64,000 nt of DNA from Sebastes aleutianus (lineage: Eukaryota > Chordata > Actinopteri > Perciformes > Sebastidae): the NCBI GenBank assembly GCA_916700875.1, contig CAKAKS010000066.1, positions 35,028,490-35,092,489 on the forward strand, in the 5' to 3' direction. Both the position numbers and the translations under genes were made by a program. Numbering within the stretch: position 1 is the stretch's first letter; the number at the start of each line of letters is the position of its first letter. Below are positions 1-10,842 of this stretch, piece after piece. The notes below the pieces were generated by a model, which did no database searches, was not told the origin of the DNA, and saw only the letters and a list, made by a program, of their open reading frames with translations.

Positions 1-700
1 ATTCTCATAAGGCTACCAGGAAGCCTGCAATGACTGCCCTTCACCGTCAGGCCCGTTTGTGCTGGTGTCGACAACACAGACAATGGAACCTGAACATGTG
101 GGGGAATGTCATGTTCAGTGATGAGTCCAGGTTCTGTCTGCTAAAGTTGGACGGCAGGTCAAAGTATGGAGACGACGTGGAGAACGCTGTGCTGATTGTT
201 GAACCGATGGAGTAACAGCTTTTGGTGGGGGCAGTGTCATGGTGTGGGGCGGCATCTCCCTCACTGGCAAAACAAGGCTTGTCATCATTGAAGGCCATCT
301 CAATGCAGTGAGATATCGGGATGAGATTCTGCAGCCAGTGGCGATCCCATATCTCCACAATCTGGGACCTAACTTCATCCTCCAAGAAACAACGCTCGCC
401 CCCACAGAGCCAGGGTTATCACAGACTACCTCCACAATGTGGGAGTAGAGACAATGGAACGGCCTGCCAAGAGCCCACACCTCAACCCAATTCAACATGT
501 GGGATCAGGTTGGGCGTGCTGTACGTGTTAGAGTGACCAACACAACCTCGTTGGCTGACCTGCAATGAATCCTGGTTGAGGAATGGAACGCCATCCCACA
601 GCAACGTGTGACCAGGTTGGTGACCAGCATGAGGAGGAGGTGCCAGGCTGTTGAGGCTGCGTATGGATCTTCCACCACTACTGAGGCTCCTGACGGTGTA
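1..700 (+). pseudogene. Decayed Tc1/mariner transposase, 5' cut by window edge
   Basis: Conceptual translation in shifting frames gives Tc1-type DDE transposase pieces. Near 30-210 there is an RQARLCWCRQHRQWN stretch followed by SDESRF, the region of the second catalytic Asp. Near 239-345 comes VMVWGGISLTGKTRL followed by LNAVRYRDEILQPVAIPYLHN. Near 540-660 comes a C-terminal LADL...VEEWNAIPQQRVTRLV..MRRRCQAV block. An intact enzyme would read through in one frame; here stops and frameshifts near 213 and in the 380-550 region break it, so it is dead. The N-terminal paired-like DNA-binding part lies outside the window. An AATAAA sits just after the remnant near 709. It is a different subfamily from the MITE at 1122-1644, whose termini it does not share. 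Confidence 0.9.
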
Positions 701-830
701 TTAAATGAATAAAGTGTAAAATAGCCAGTATGTCTTGTTTGTTCCTTGTTACTGATAGAGAGTTCAATCATCCAATCCACCCAACAACTCAAAACAAGAG
801 TCAATACCAACAGGAGAATACACTGTTTAC

Positions 831-1044
831 CATTGATGGAGCATTTTGGCAAATTTTTCTTGGGCGCTACCCACATAATCAGCTATGCTGCTCATCCCAC
901 AAATGCACGATCCTTACAAGTTGGACATCATTGCGAAGGTAAATAAACAGGCTTTCCAACGATGTAAAATACAATGACCATTAGCATTGTAACAACAGAG
1001 AAATAAGCCACCAAATACACGTTTCCGAACTTTGTTTTTCCAGT
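831..1044 (+). repeat. Dispersed ~214-bp repeat, copy D1
   Basis: This stretch is nearly identical to 48196-48409, with the same order of landmarks: GAGCATTTTGGCAAATTTTT, GGCGCTACCCACATAATC, TCCTTACAAGTTGGACATC, GGTAAATAAACAGGCTTTCC and TTTCCGAACTTT. No terminal inverted repeat is evident, so it may be a fragment of a larger element. Here it follows the Tc1 remnant; the second copy abuts an element of family C. Confidence 0.8.
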
Positions 1045-1121
1045 ACATCTATATATATCTACATATATATATATATAAGATACTGCGCAGAACCCTCAAA
1101 CTCCCAGGCTTCTGGTATATA

Positions 1122-1644
1122 CAGCGGGTAAAATAAGTATTGAACACGTCACCATTTTTCTCAGTAAATATATTTCCAAAGGCGCTATTGACATGAAATT
1201 TTCACCAGATGTTTTGCAACAATAAGGTTGCTAAGGTCTTGAGAGAGCTCTTTGCTTTTACCCATCATGAGATGTTTCTTGTGTGACACCTTGGTAATAA
1301 GACACCTTTTTATAGGCCATCAGTTGGGACTGAACCAGTTGATATTAATTTGCACTGACAAGGGCTCGGATTAATTTCTAATTACTGATAGATTTCAGCT
1401 GTTGTCTTGGCTTTCCTTGCCTTTTTGCACCTCCCTTTCCTCATGTGTTCAATACTTTTTTCCTGTGTCATTTCACATTATTACACATAACTTAATTTCT
1501 GAACTTATTTGTTTTGGTTTCTTTGTATGTATAGATTACTTGGTTTGTTAACAACATCTGGTGAAAAGTTCATGTCAATAGCACATTTGGAAATATATTT
1601 ACTGAGAAAAATGGTGACGTGTTCAATACTTATTTTACCCGCTG
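1122..1644. mobile_element. Tc1-like MITE with long TIRs
   Basis: The left end begins CAGCGGGTAAAATAAGTATT and the right end is its inverted complement ending TTTTACCCGCTG. The inverted similarity extends about 80 bp inward, through the GTCACCATTTTTCTCAG, ATATATTTCC and ATGAAATTTTCACCAGATG blocks. TA dinucleotides flank both ends (1120-1121 and 1645-1646), as expected for Tc1/mariner target duplication. The interior, about 350 bp, has no transposase, so this is an internally deleted non-autonomous copy. An AT-rich (TA)n tract borders each side. Confidence 0.88.
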
Positions 1645-1936
1645 TATATATATATATACACAGTATATAGCAGCTCATCTCTCTCTGGCTGACCCTCCAT
1701 TCTGCTCCAGGACTTCTCTCCTGTTGGGTTTGCTTTTGTTGCTTAAATTTCTTTGCTCTTATGCACCTTTTCAATACCTGCACCCACATCTTCCACTCAT
1801 GCACACCACACACTACTGACTTTACTGATATATCCACACCCCATACTTTAATTAAGTTGACCGTTTGATTTGGTCTAATTGGCGTTAATTTGTTTCAATG
1901 TTCATATGGTGTGTCTCCCATTTTTTCGTATTTTGT

Positions 1937-2671
1937 CACAGAGAGAGACAGACAGGAAAGGCAGGGATAGAGATATGCAGCAAAGGGTCAGAGCCAGGCT
2001 GGAACCCAGGCTACTGCAGTAAGGACTCAGCCTTAATGCTATGTGCTCTTCCCACTGAGCTACCAGGGCCAGACTGGAACCCAGGCTACTGCAGTAAGGA
2101 CTCAGCCTTAATGCTATGTGCTCTAGACGCTGAGCTACCAGGGCCAGACTGGAACCCAGGCTACTGCAGTAAGGACTCAGCCTTAATGCTATGTGCTCTA
2201 GACGCTGAGCTACCAGGGCCAGACTGGAACCCAGGCCACTGCAGTAAGGACTCAGCCTTAATGCTATGTGCTCTACCCACTGAGCTACCAGAGCCAGACT
2301 GGAACCCATGCCACTGCAGTAAGGACTCAGCCTTAATGCTATGTGCTCTAGACGCTGAGCTACCAGGGCCAGACTGGAACCCAGGCTACTGCAGTAAGGA
2401 CTCAGCCTTAATGCTATGTGCTCTTCCCACTGAGCTACCAGGGCCAGACTGGAACCCAGGCTACTGCAGTAAGGACTCAGCCTTAATGCTATGTGCTCTA
2501 GACGCTGAGCTACCAGGGCCAGACTGGAACCCAGGCCACTGCAGTAAGGACTCAGCCTTAATGCTATGTGCTCTACCCACTGAGCTACCAGAGCCAGACT
2601 GGAACCCAGGCCACTGCAGTAAGGACTCAGCCTTAATGCTATGTGCTCTACACGGTGAGCTACCAGGGTGC
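1937..2671 (-). repeat. tRNA-derived SINE with nine tandem tRNA-like heads
   Basis: Nine units of exactly 75 bp start at 1997, 2072, 2147, 2222, 2297, 2372, 2447, 2522 and 2597. Read on the minus strand, each unit looks like a tRNA gene: a CCTGGTAGCTCAGTGGGTAG box A region, a GAGC D-arm closure and a GGGTTCCAGTCTGGC box B region. The sequence at 1937-1996, again on the minus strand, is a SINE-like tail (GACCCTTTGCTGCATATCTC followed by pyrimidine-rich DNA). Units differ at the D-loop (AGACGCTGAGC, TTCCCACTGAGC, TACCCACTGAGC) and at GGCTACT versus GGCCACT. Units 1-5 and 6-9 show a partly repeated variant order. Because 75 is divisible by 3, long open frames run through the array on both strands; they are not genes. 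Confidence 0.85.
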
Positions 2672-2747
2672 CCTATATTCTCATTTTTAATTTAAATAAA
2701 ATGCACTCTAAAGGTGCATTCACTCACTGGCTTCACATGCAGAAGGC

Positions 2748-2880
2748 CATTATTCTAATTAATATTATATATATTATATATATTAATATTATATTCTAAA
2801 TAATAATAACAATAATAACAATAACAATAACAAAATAATAATAATAATAATAATATTAATAATAATAATAATAATAATGA
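2748..2880. repeat. AT-rich microsatellite (TA)n then (AAT/AAC)n
   Basis: Alternating TATATATTA blocks pass into a run of AAT and AAC triplets. It separates the SINE array from the presumed creb3l promoter. Confidence 0.95.
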
Positions 2881-2929
2881 TCATCTTCATATTGTTATTT
2901 CATTTGCTGTATTTTCCTGTATGCAGAAA

Positions 2930-3120
2930 GCAACACAATCATGAAACAGTACATGGTAGGGTACCGTACTACACTTCCCAGACTTCCCCAAGAAGCCTAC
3001 GTCATATCCGCCCTCATATACGCCTTTACGTGATGACGCAATTTCTGCCTCGTTGGAAGGTAGTTTCAGGCTGTCAGGAGGAAGCGCTGTGACGGTCGAA
3101 GAAGCGCTGAGTGGAGAAAC
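2930..3120 (+). promoter_or_regulatory. Presumed creb3l3-like promoter
   Basis: This is the least repetitive, most GC-containing stretch upstream of the gene and ends at a plausible first exon. It holds TTACGTGATGACGCAAT at 3026-3042, which combines an ACGTGA core with TGACGCAAT, resembling ATF/CREB and C/EBP-ATF composite sites. That would suit a gene of the CREB3 family responding to ER stress or feeding signals. No clear TATA box is visible. The assignment rests on position and motif only. Confidence 0.4.
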
Positions 3121-3176
3121 CTAAAGACAGCCGGACGCATTCACTCCCATGGTATTTGATCTGCTGTCATCGAACG
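3085..3176 (+). other. Predicted non-coding first exon of creb3l3-like gene
   Basis: A good splice donor, ACG|GTAAGAAC, lies at 3176/3177. Spliced to the exon starting at 4769, the only ATG in this exon (3149) opens a 13-codon frame that terminates at 4780-4782. It cannot be the start of the main protein and would be a short upstream ORF overlapping the main ATG. The 5' end of the exon is a guess. Confidence 0.4.
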
Positions 3177-3957
3177 GTAAGAACAGTAATGTCGACATTA
3201 ACTGTGTTTGATGTGATTCAGTGTGTTTTAATGTGACGAGGGACCACGCCCTCCTGGTAATACATCTCATCACAGGATTATTGATAATACACAACATCCA
3301 TGTCGGCACAAGACAGTTCCTTCTCTCTGCCATCGGAGCAGATCATGTAGTTGTTTTTCTGCTCGTTAAAATCTGAATCCCATGAATGTGTTGTGTGTCC
3401 ACTGCTACATTAACTAGGTCATTTCCTTAGTGACTCCTGTTAAATGACTATATGCTGCAAGACAAAGACACAAAGACACCCTGTATCCGGCCTGCATCCA
3501 CATCTTTTCTTTCTTTCATTTTGACCTCGACAAGCAATGCATCATATAGACCTAGACCTCCTTATCTGGCATTAATAACTAAAGCATATAGACCTAGTCC
3601 TCCTTCTGTGGCATGAATAACTAAAGGCTATGCATCTTATTTGTTTTGATTACTTGACTTTGTATTCAGATCTCGTGACAAAGGCGTGTGGGGGCGTGGC
3701 TCAGAATAAGATGAGGTCATGATGGGAGCGTGGCAATGATGCAATATGAAGTTGTCAACATGGCTCTTTAGTATACGTGTTATTAGCTCATTGACGTGGA
3801 AGTACAATCTGTCATAATTATCCCACAATAGTCCACATGTCCTCATGCACCTGTAGTCTCCACATGGACATCAGCTACAGAACTGAACCCAAGGAATCAG
3901 ACCTATATAGAAATATAAAGTAGAGTGGAAGCTTAGTGGACCATCATTCCATTTACT

Positions 3958-4036
3958 AATATATATATCTATATATATATCTGTAGATATATATATAGAT
4001 ATATCTATAGATATATCTATCTATATATCTATATTC
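3958..4036. repeat. (TATC/TA)n microsatellite
   Basis: Runs of ATATATAT, ATCTATAT and AGATATAT, in part self-complementary, within intron 1. Confidence 0.9.
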
Positions 4037-4477
4037 TACTATAACAATATTTGACTCAGTACTTTGACTTGAGTTCTAAAATGTAATGATTTTTTGGGTA
4101 TTACCACTGGGACTTTTATATGACATTTAGTCCTAGCTGAGGTTTGTGATAGTCATACTCAAATGATGCAGTTCATGTTAATTTCAGTCAGCCATAACTG
4201 TCATATTAGCTAATTCAGAAAATTGTAATGACTCCTTTAAATAGTTTTTGTCTGATCAACAGTCCAAAACTATTTCTGTAAATTTGCAACAGAAAAAAGC
4301 ATCAACAACCAGTTATTTTTGCCAGATAAATGTTTTAAAGAATAAAGTGATTGATTGATTTGCAAATAGTCTCAGCACTTCTTAACTGTTATGCAGCCTA
4401 TGAGAACATAAATGTCATTTAAGCTATATCACAAAATTGCAAAACCCATTCCCAGACAACGTCTAATCTAGAGCAAC

Positions 4478-4682
4478 AATGATTAATCGATTAGTTGTCA
4501 ACTATTAAATTAATCGCAAACTGAGTGATTGAGTTGTGGACAAAAGAAGACATTTGAGGACGTCATCTTGGGCTTTGGAAAACACTGATCGACATTTTTC
4601 ACCATTTTCTGACATTTCATAGACCAAACAACTAATATATTAATAGACAATGAAAACGATCGTTAGTTGCAGCCCTAGTCTA
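4478..4682. repeat. Teleost dispersed repeat (AATCGATTAGTTG type)
   Basis: Starts GCAACAATGATTAATCGATT and ends ATCGTTAGTTGCAGCCCTAG, with inverted GCAAC/GTTGC termini. The interior has the landmarks GAGGACGTCATCTTGGGCTT and ATTTTTCACCATTTTCTGAC. I recognise it from memory as a very common fish non-autonomous DNA element. Confidence 0.75.
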
Positions 4683-4768
4683 GTCTGACATCATACTTGT
4701 ATTATTATATATGAACATACATGCTGATAGCAAATATTGAACTTAATGCAAATGCTATGTTGCTCCAG

Positions 4769-7700
4769 ATGTCAGTCACTGAGGACCTTCCAGACATGGA
4801 CGGGACAGACCTGTTTGGGCTGCTGTTCCACGGTGGAGAGGACGGATCTACCGAGCCTCTCTTTCCTGACGGGAATGGGCTCATTGAATCCTGGCTGTCT
4901 GAGCAAGATGTAAGACTCCATTCACAGAAAAGGAATATAAACTTGGGATGAAGTTGGTTAGATTGCTATCCAAGACAATATTTACCCACATTGACCAATT
5001 GCTACTGCTGTGTCTTTTCAAACTCTGTGGAGTCTTGGTGTTAAAGTTCAGTTTTTTTTTCTTCTCCCAGATGCTGACAGGAGTGGATACTGAAGACTTC
5101 CTGTCCAGCTTGTTAGAGGGAGAGTACAACGAGGAGGCTATCTGTCCCTCTCATTCTCCCTTGGGCAGCGACAGCGGCATTTCTGACGACAGCAGCACTG
5201 TGGTTGGAAACAACAATCTTCTCGGATGCCCGAGTCCCCAGGGCAGCGATAGTGACATCGTGCCCAGTCCCAGCTACTCCCAGCCCAGCCCGGTGCACTC
5301 TGACCCTGCCCTGGTCCCCGGAGAGCTGCAGACAGAGAGCCTGGAGGTCTTGACCGTCCAGGCGGATCACAGCTACTCTCTGCTGCAGAGCGGAGGCAGG
5401 GACATGGATGTCCTGCAGAGTGTGAGGGCAGAGAAGCTGGACACAGATGTCTTCATTGATCTGGGTATGTGTAGTCCAAGAAATCTCTGATTCTGATATC
5501 GTATATGTTCTATAGGCTTAGGTATTCTAATATGTTGTAACTTATACAGTCAACCCCTTGATGAATACCTACAGAACACATGGAGTTAGCCCACATTCTG
5601 TGCGAGGGGTGCTTATGGGGTGTTTATCTCAAATGTATTTCTCTGGTGTCAGACGACTTGGTGAGTGAGGCGATGGAGGAGGACGACTTCACAGACGAGC
5701 TGCCCTGCACTTTGGCCATAGAGGACTCAACGGAGGATTCAACTGAAGCCTACAACACAGACCAGGTCAGTTTTTCCCACTTCTATTCATTTCTATGTTT
5801 AGTTTTTTTGTGAAACCAAAGAGTTTGCGTGAAGAAAATGTCTCATTTATGTTTGTGACATGATTGGCGAGCTGCTTCTTCACGTTTTGCATGCTGCAAC
5901 TGTGGTAGATGATTCAAATCTTTTTGTCTTTTCTCCCCTTTAGTTCCAGTTTAAAGAGATTGTGCTCACCGAGGAGGAGAAGCGGCTTTTAGGGAAGGAG
6001 GGAGCAACTATTCCCACACACATGCCTCTCACAAAGGTAAGTTATGCCGAAAAATGGTTATTTATTTGAGGTGATTGGCAGCATTGTAAACTGCTCTGGA
6101 TAAGAACATCTGCCAAATGTTTGTTTAATAATGAGCATAATCAGACAACATGCGTGCTGATACATCAGAATTATTGTTGTTCATTTTTGTAGCAATTATT
6201 GTACAATAATCCTGACTCGTGTTATCTTTTTGGCCACGTGTGAATGTTTGGGTGTGACAGCTATTCAGTGTTTTGTTTTGTTTTTTAATTCAAAATGGAT
6301 TTTCTGTTTGCGGCACAGCAGCTCAAGGCTGTTTTTATGTACGTTGTCATCGGTCATGTCAACATTGTGGTGAAAGCCTTCTCTCTGTGCAACAGGCAGA
6401 GGAAAGGACCTTGAAGAGGGTCAGGAGGAAGATCCGCAACAAGCAGTCTGCTCAGGAGAGCCGCAAGAAGAAGAAGGTGTATGTTGATGGACTGGAAAAC
6501 AGGTGAGATGAAGAGGCCAAAATGACTATCAATGAGAAGTTAATTGTCTTTACAGTATTAACCCTCTAAAGCCTACATAGATCAAGAAAAAGCCAGGATA
6601 TAGTTTTATATTTTAGCCAATTGTGAGCTTATTCTTTCAGTCAGTATCAAGTGTTATACATTATATGATTTAGCGGAGCCTACCTTTTCTTCCTGGAGCA
6701 GTGTAAAGTCACAATCATGCATTGCCTTTGTGTGAGCATAACATCATTTGACATAAAACAAAAAGGCATAGTGAATAAAAAAATGTTTTGTTGAATAACT
6801 TCATAGTCAACCAGGGAAGTTTAGTTTTTTTTCAAAATTTGAAAAGTTGTAGACACAGAAACACCTGGCAAAGGAGCCTACTCCAAATGGCCTCTGTGGT
6901 AGTTCCCAATACAGTGGGACCACATTTTACTATAATGATTCATAAGCCGAGAACCTCACGGTTCAGACATTATTTATAGCTTGTCGCTGTCACAAACGAT
7001 TCCAAAGTTATTCAATGTTTTGTAGAAACATGTTTAGTGTAGCAACAATGCTAGGCTAGGCTTTTAAGGGTTACATTGTGGAACTAGGTTGTGTTCTTCA
7101 TATCTGCTTAGAAAATGACTAAAATGAGAATTGGATTATCAAAATAGTTGCAAATTCGTTTTCTGCCCATCAACTAATTGATGAATCGACTAATTATTGC
7201 AGTCCTACAGTCAATAGACTTATTTCTAATAACAGTAATATACGTATATACAGTGTGAGGAGCTGTAGCTGCTCTGTCAAGCTCAAGAACACACTGCATG
7301 GAGAACTTAAATGTGTATTTTGGCATTTCTATGATATTTCATCCTGACTAAGTTGATTAGCCAAACTTTTTGTCATTTTTTTTTAACAAATAACTTAATT
7401 TTGTGCTCAAAGTAAAAAAAAAAATAAGGTTGTTACTAAAATGGGAATATGAGATATGACTATAATAGAAGCTGCAAGTCATACGTCATCCTCCACTCAT
7501 GCTCGTTTGACTCTGAGCAGCTGCAAACCGATAAATCTCTTTATCTGTCTGTCAGTTTGTCTTCTAGTTGGTTTGCTAGTTAGCTGTAGTTAACTAGCCC
7601 AACTTGTTGCATCAGCTAACTGAGGGTTCTCATTTTATTTTTTAGTTTCCTCCATCTTAGTTTAGTGTGTTTATTTTCACCATGGCATTTGTGTATGTGG

Positions 7701-9557
7701 TGAACGGGTTAAATCAACACAGTGGATTACACAAAATCCCACCGGCAGAATAAACACAACACTCTGACAGTCTCTCTCACTCGCTCTCTTCTTTACCGTC
7801 TTCTGCCGGAGATAAATTAGCAGCCGATACCGGAGGTTTGCGGGCCTCTAACAAGTCCGAACGACGGGGAGAGCACAACTTCCAGCCCGAAAGAAAACAA
7901 CAGAAAGGTCCCGTTAGAAAAATAAAGGAATCACAGAGCAGCCCGGTGCGGTGTCGGTGCTGGAGCTGAGAAGAGAGCTGCCGGTGCTGGTGGACGATGC
8001 ACCTCCAAAACGTCCAGAAGCTGCATTTCAACGCGTCTATCTGTCCTCCGGTGCGCTGTGGCCGGCGTGCGGCGGTGCGGCTCCTCAGTGTAGCAGCAGC
8101 CACCAGACGGCCGCCTCGCCAGGAGGAGAGGGTAAAGAAGAGAGCGAGCGAGAGAGAGTCGGGGTGTTGCGCTAATTCTTGTCTCATTTGTGGTCTGATA
8201 AACAGTAAATTCATCTAAACTGGGTTGAAAAACGATGCAATCTGGTTGCCATGGTAATGAATTACGTCTGACTATTAACCACACCCCCGTTCTCTGTTTG
8301 ACAAAGAACGTTAATCAAAAAACAGGAAGTAAAACTGGCTGTGGGTGGGAGGGCTTTAAAGAAGAACTGACAAACAAATTAGCCTGCCTGCCCATGACCA
8401 GTTATGCTGGCAGTGATTTTATTGTATGTCTTTAATTTTTCTGGTTGGTCAATAAGTCTATGTACATTTGGATAAATATGCTAATTATGTAATCAATGTC
8501 TTCCACAGGGTTGCCATCTGTACGGCACACAACCTGGAACTACAGAAGAAAGTCCAGATGCTTCACAAACAGAACATGTAAGAACTCTGAGATATTGCTT
8601 CTGCATTAATATATAATGTAACACGTATCCGGAACGTGTTTTTGATCTTCGGACGGCTGTTCCAGTAACTGTGTCCTCTTGGTTCTTCCAGCTCCTTGAT
8701 AGAGCAACTGAGGAAGCTACAGTCACTGGTGAAGATGTCGACTATGAAGGCCAGCACGACCAGCACTTGCGTTATGGTAAATTTGTTGACCTTTTTTTCT
8801 CTCCCTATTGTTCCCGTATATGAAGTGTCAAGTTCTTTGTCGTGCTGCAGTATTTTTTCCTCACTCTCTCCTTGGGTTTGCCCTCCAGGTGTTCCTGCTC
8901 TCTTTCTGTCTCATCATCTTCCCGTCAGTCAATCCGTTTGGTGCAAGCAGAGAACAGAAGGAGCTCTACACACCCTCCTCCCGTAAGTTACCTCAAAATA
9001 AAAAGTCTTTTTCAACCTTCCTTGCCGTGTCTTTTAATACCCAGAGTTTGTTGGATTCTTCATTAAGATGACATGTCTGTTCAATGCTGTTTTATTTATT
9101 GTTTTATTATATGACTGAGATTTCATGAATTTCTTTCTTCATTCTTGTAGTCATCTTTCGGACCTTGCGCTCAGTGCCTCCAGAGAGCACGGATGCCATA
9201 TCCTACCTTGAGCCCGAAGACGGGGAGCTTCTTTTAGTGCCCCAAGTAGACCTGGAGAATGATAAAGCCATCTTTGCCGGCGGTCAGAAGAATCACACCC
9301 CCGACTACCAGACGGTGGAGCAGTCCGACTCGGAAACGGGAGTCAACAGCAACTCCTCGGCAGACTTCCCCAGCCCCGCTCAGGCAGCCGAGATGAAGCC
9401 GGGGCCGGCTGGCGGAGTGGGGGCCTTACAGGAAGGATCCATCGATGCCGCGGTGGCGTCCGATGTGGCGTATGAGGTCACGGGATCCAATGATAACTGG
9501 ATAGACCGGAACCCGCCGTCTGTCATACTACAGCAGCACCGCACAGATGAGATGTAG
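4769..9557 (+). CDS. creb3l3: CREB3-family ER-anchored bZIP factor (creb3l3-like)
   Basis: Nine coding exons: 4769-4909, 5071-5464, 5653-5765, 5944-6036, 6396-6502, 8509-8577, 8692-8776, 8889-8982 and 9151-9557. All junctions are GT-AG and in phase, giving 500 aa. Residues 1-180 form an acidic activation region with EDFLSSLL and GSDSGISDD, as in CREB3L3/CREB3L4. The bZIP has basic residues about 254-274 (NKQSAQESRKKKK) and a zipper about 280-318. A transmembrane helix at about 332-350 (CVMVFLLSFCLIIFPSV) is followed by a site-1 protease-like RTLR at 369-372 and a luminal tail ending TDEM. In this family the ER-held precursor is cut in the Golgi by S1P and S2P and the N-terminal fragment moves to the nucleus; CREB3L3 acts in liver and gut lipid, iron and acute-phase genes. 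Subfamily is uncertain: CREB3L4 also ends DEM and shares LTKAEER. The start is the first ATG of exon 2. Confidence 0.9.
7104..7206. repeat. Remnant of AATCGATTAGTTG-type dispersed repeat
   Basis: CATCAACTAATTGATGAATC followed by GACTAATTATTGCAGTCCTA matches the terminal logic of the copy at 4478-4682. It lies in intron 6 of the creb3l gene and is truncated. Confidence 0.5.
7757..8169. mobile_element. GC-rich element with ~40-bp imperfect TIRs, in creb3l intron 6
   Basis: The left end CAACACTCTGACAGTCTCTC then CGCTCTCTTCTTTACC is inverted at the right end as GGTAAAGAAGAGAGCGAGCG ... GTCGGGGTGTTG. The ~330-bp interior is strikingly CpG- and GC-rich against an AT-rich intron. Open frames of 60-145 codons occur on both strands but share no family resemblance I recognise. 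It could be a MITE, or a retained promoter-like island caught between inverted repeats. Confidence 0.6.
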
Positions 9558-10842
9558 TAGGGAGATGCTGATCAATATGACCAGCAGAGGGAGCCATATT
9601 CCTAATGTTTTAGGTATCAGAGGGAAGCTTACATTTACAAAAGGATGAAGGGAACATACTAGTTATTATCAAGATATAGATCAGTCTCTGTCCCTACTTT
9701 TCCCCTCTAATAACAGCCTTCTCATGTACTACTGTTACTTAATTTGCACTTTGATTTCCTTGTTCCAGTGGGTAAAAATAACTGGAGAGAGATTTCCATT
9801 TTTCAGCTGTGTAAACTACCTAAAGAATAGGACACTGCAGAGATAAATTACATGCCTGCAATGCTGAGGGACAACTCAACTAGCACTGTGGGCTCTCATT
9901 TTATTGCACAAAGCGGTAACGATGACCACAATTTGTTGGCACCGCCGCAGGAAATTTCTTTATAATAAACTGGCAGTAGATTACTTCAAGAGAAGTATTA
10001 CTTGAAGGCATTATTATTTATCACCAAATTCTAGGAGGAGCTTTGTTTGACTCTGGTCACCACTAAATGTAAACGTATGGTGCTCATGAAGGACTCTCCC
10101 ATAGTAAGTTATTGTGAAAAGAAGTAGTCCAACAGTTTGCACTGCAAACTAGCCAGAAAACATCCATCGCATAATAGAATATAAGCTGCTTGATTCTCAT
10201 AAAGCTCGATCAAAGTGGTCGTTTGACCACCGTAATGCTTACGCCATTGCAGGACATTTGGCCATTTAGAAGACTTGTAAAGTTTGTTAGTATTTCCCTT
10301 GTAACAAGGGTATCCATGCTCCTTTTTAATTTTTGGAATGCTTTGTTTTTATGTTGTACAGTAAAGCAAGAAATAATGTCTAATGCAAAATATCTAACAA
10401 GACCCCCCAGTCGACCCCTACGACCTCCTCTTTTTCTTCTTCCTGGGACACTTCTCACCTTTCTAAACAACTTTAGCACCTGTGTGCACAGAACAAGGGG
10501 TTTGATAGATTTGCTCAGTAAACCGTGTTGCAGTAAAATATACTCAAAAATGTAATGACCTGTTTTGTCAGTGAGGCATTTTTGTCATTTTTTTTGTGTA
10601 TTTCTAATGTTACTGTGGGTAATACATGGAATCTAAATGGAACTGCTTTTTGTTATAATCAAAAGTCACTGAGATTTTAAATGTTGATCATGTTGAACAA
10701 ATGCACTGACATTTGACATCTAGTCCAAGAATGAAATGTAAATATGCTGATATGATTGTAGCTTTTCTGTACATTTGAACTCTTTATGTATAAGACATGT
10801 CGGGACATCTATAATAATAAACTTTTTATATATCAGAATGAA
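9558..10842 (+). other. 3' UTR and polyadenylation signal of creb3l3-like gene
   Basis: Follows the TAG at 9555-9557. A strong AATAAA is at 10816-10821 within ATAATAATAAAC, so cleavage is expected near 10840. Another AATAAA at about 11398 could serve a longer form. The 121-codon frame at 10190-10555 lies inside this UTR and looks incidental. Confidence 0.65.

Larger units (their letters stand above)
3177..4768 (+). other. Intron 1 of creb3l3-like gene (predicted)
   Basis: Begins GTAAGAAC and ends with TTGCTCCAG at 4760-4768. It contains an AT microsatellite and a dispersed repeat, listed separately. I see no coding sequence in it. Confidence 0.45.

Noticed and set aside
1997..2671. CRISPR array or true tRNA cluster
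   Set aside because: Units are contiguous with no unique spacers, the DNA is eukaryotic, and a SINE tail is attached; the units lack confident full tRNA stems and an obvious anticodon.
1898..2695. 265-codon open frame with repeated WNPGYCSKDSALMLCAL units
   Set aside because: It is a by-product of a 75-bp tandem repeat whose length is divisible by 3; the units are tRNA-like on the other strand and frames stay open on both strands.
3149..3176. MVFDLLSSN as the coding first exon of the CREB3-like protein
   Set aside because: Splicing to 4769 puts it out of frame with a stop at 4780-4782, so it was treated as a possible uORF instead.
7777..8214. 145-codon minus-strand frame as an antisense gene in intron 6
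   Set aside because: It lies within a GC-rich inverted-repeat element, has Arg/Ser-rich low-complexity content and no family motif.
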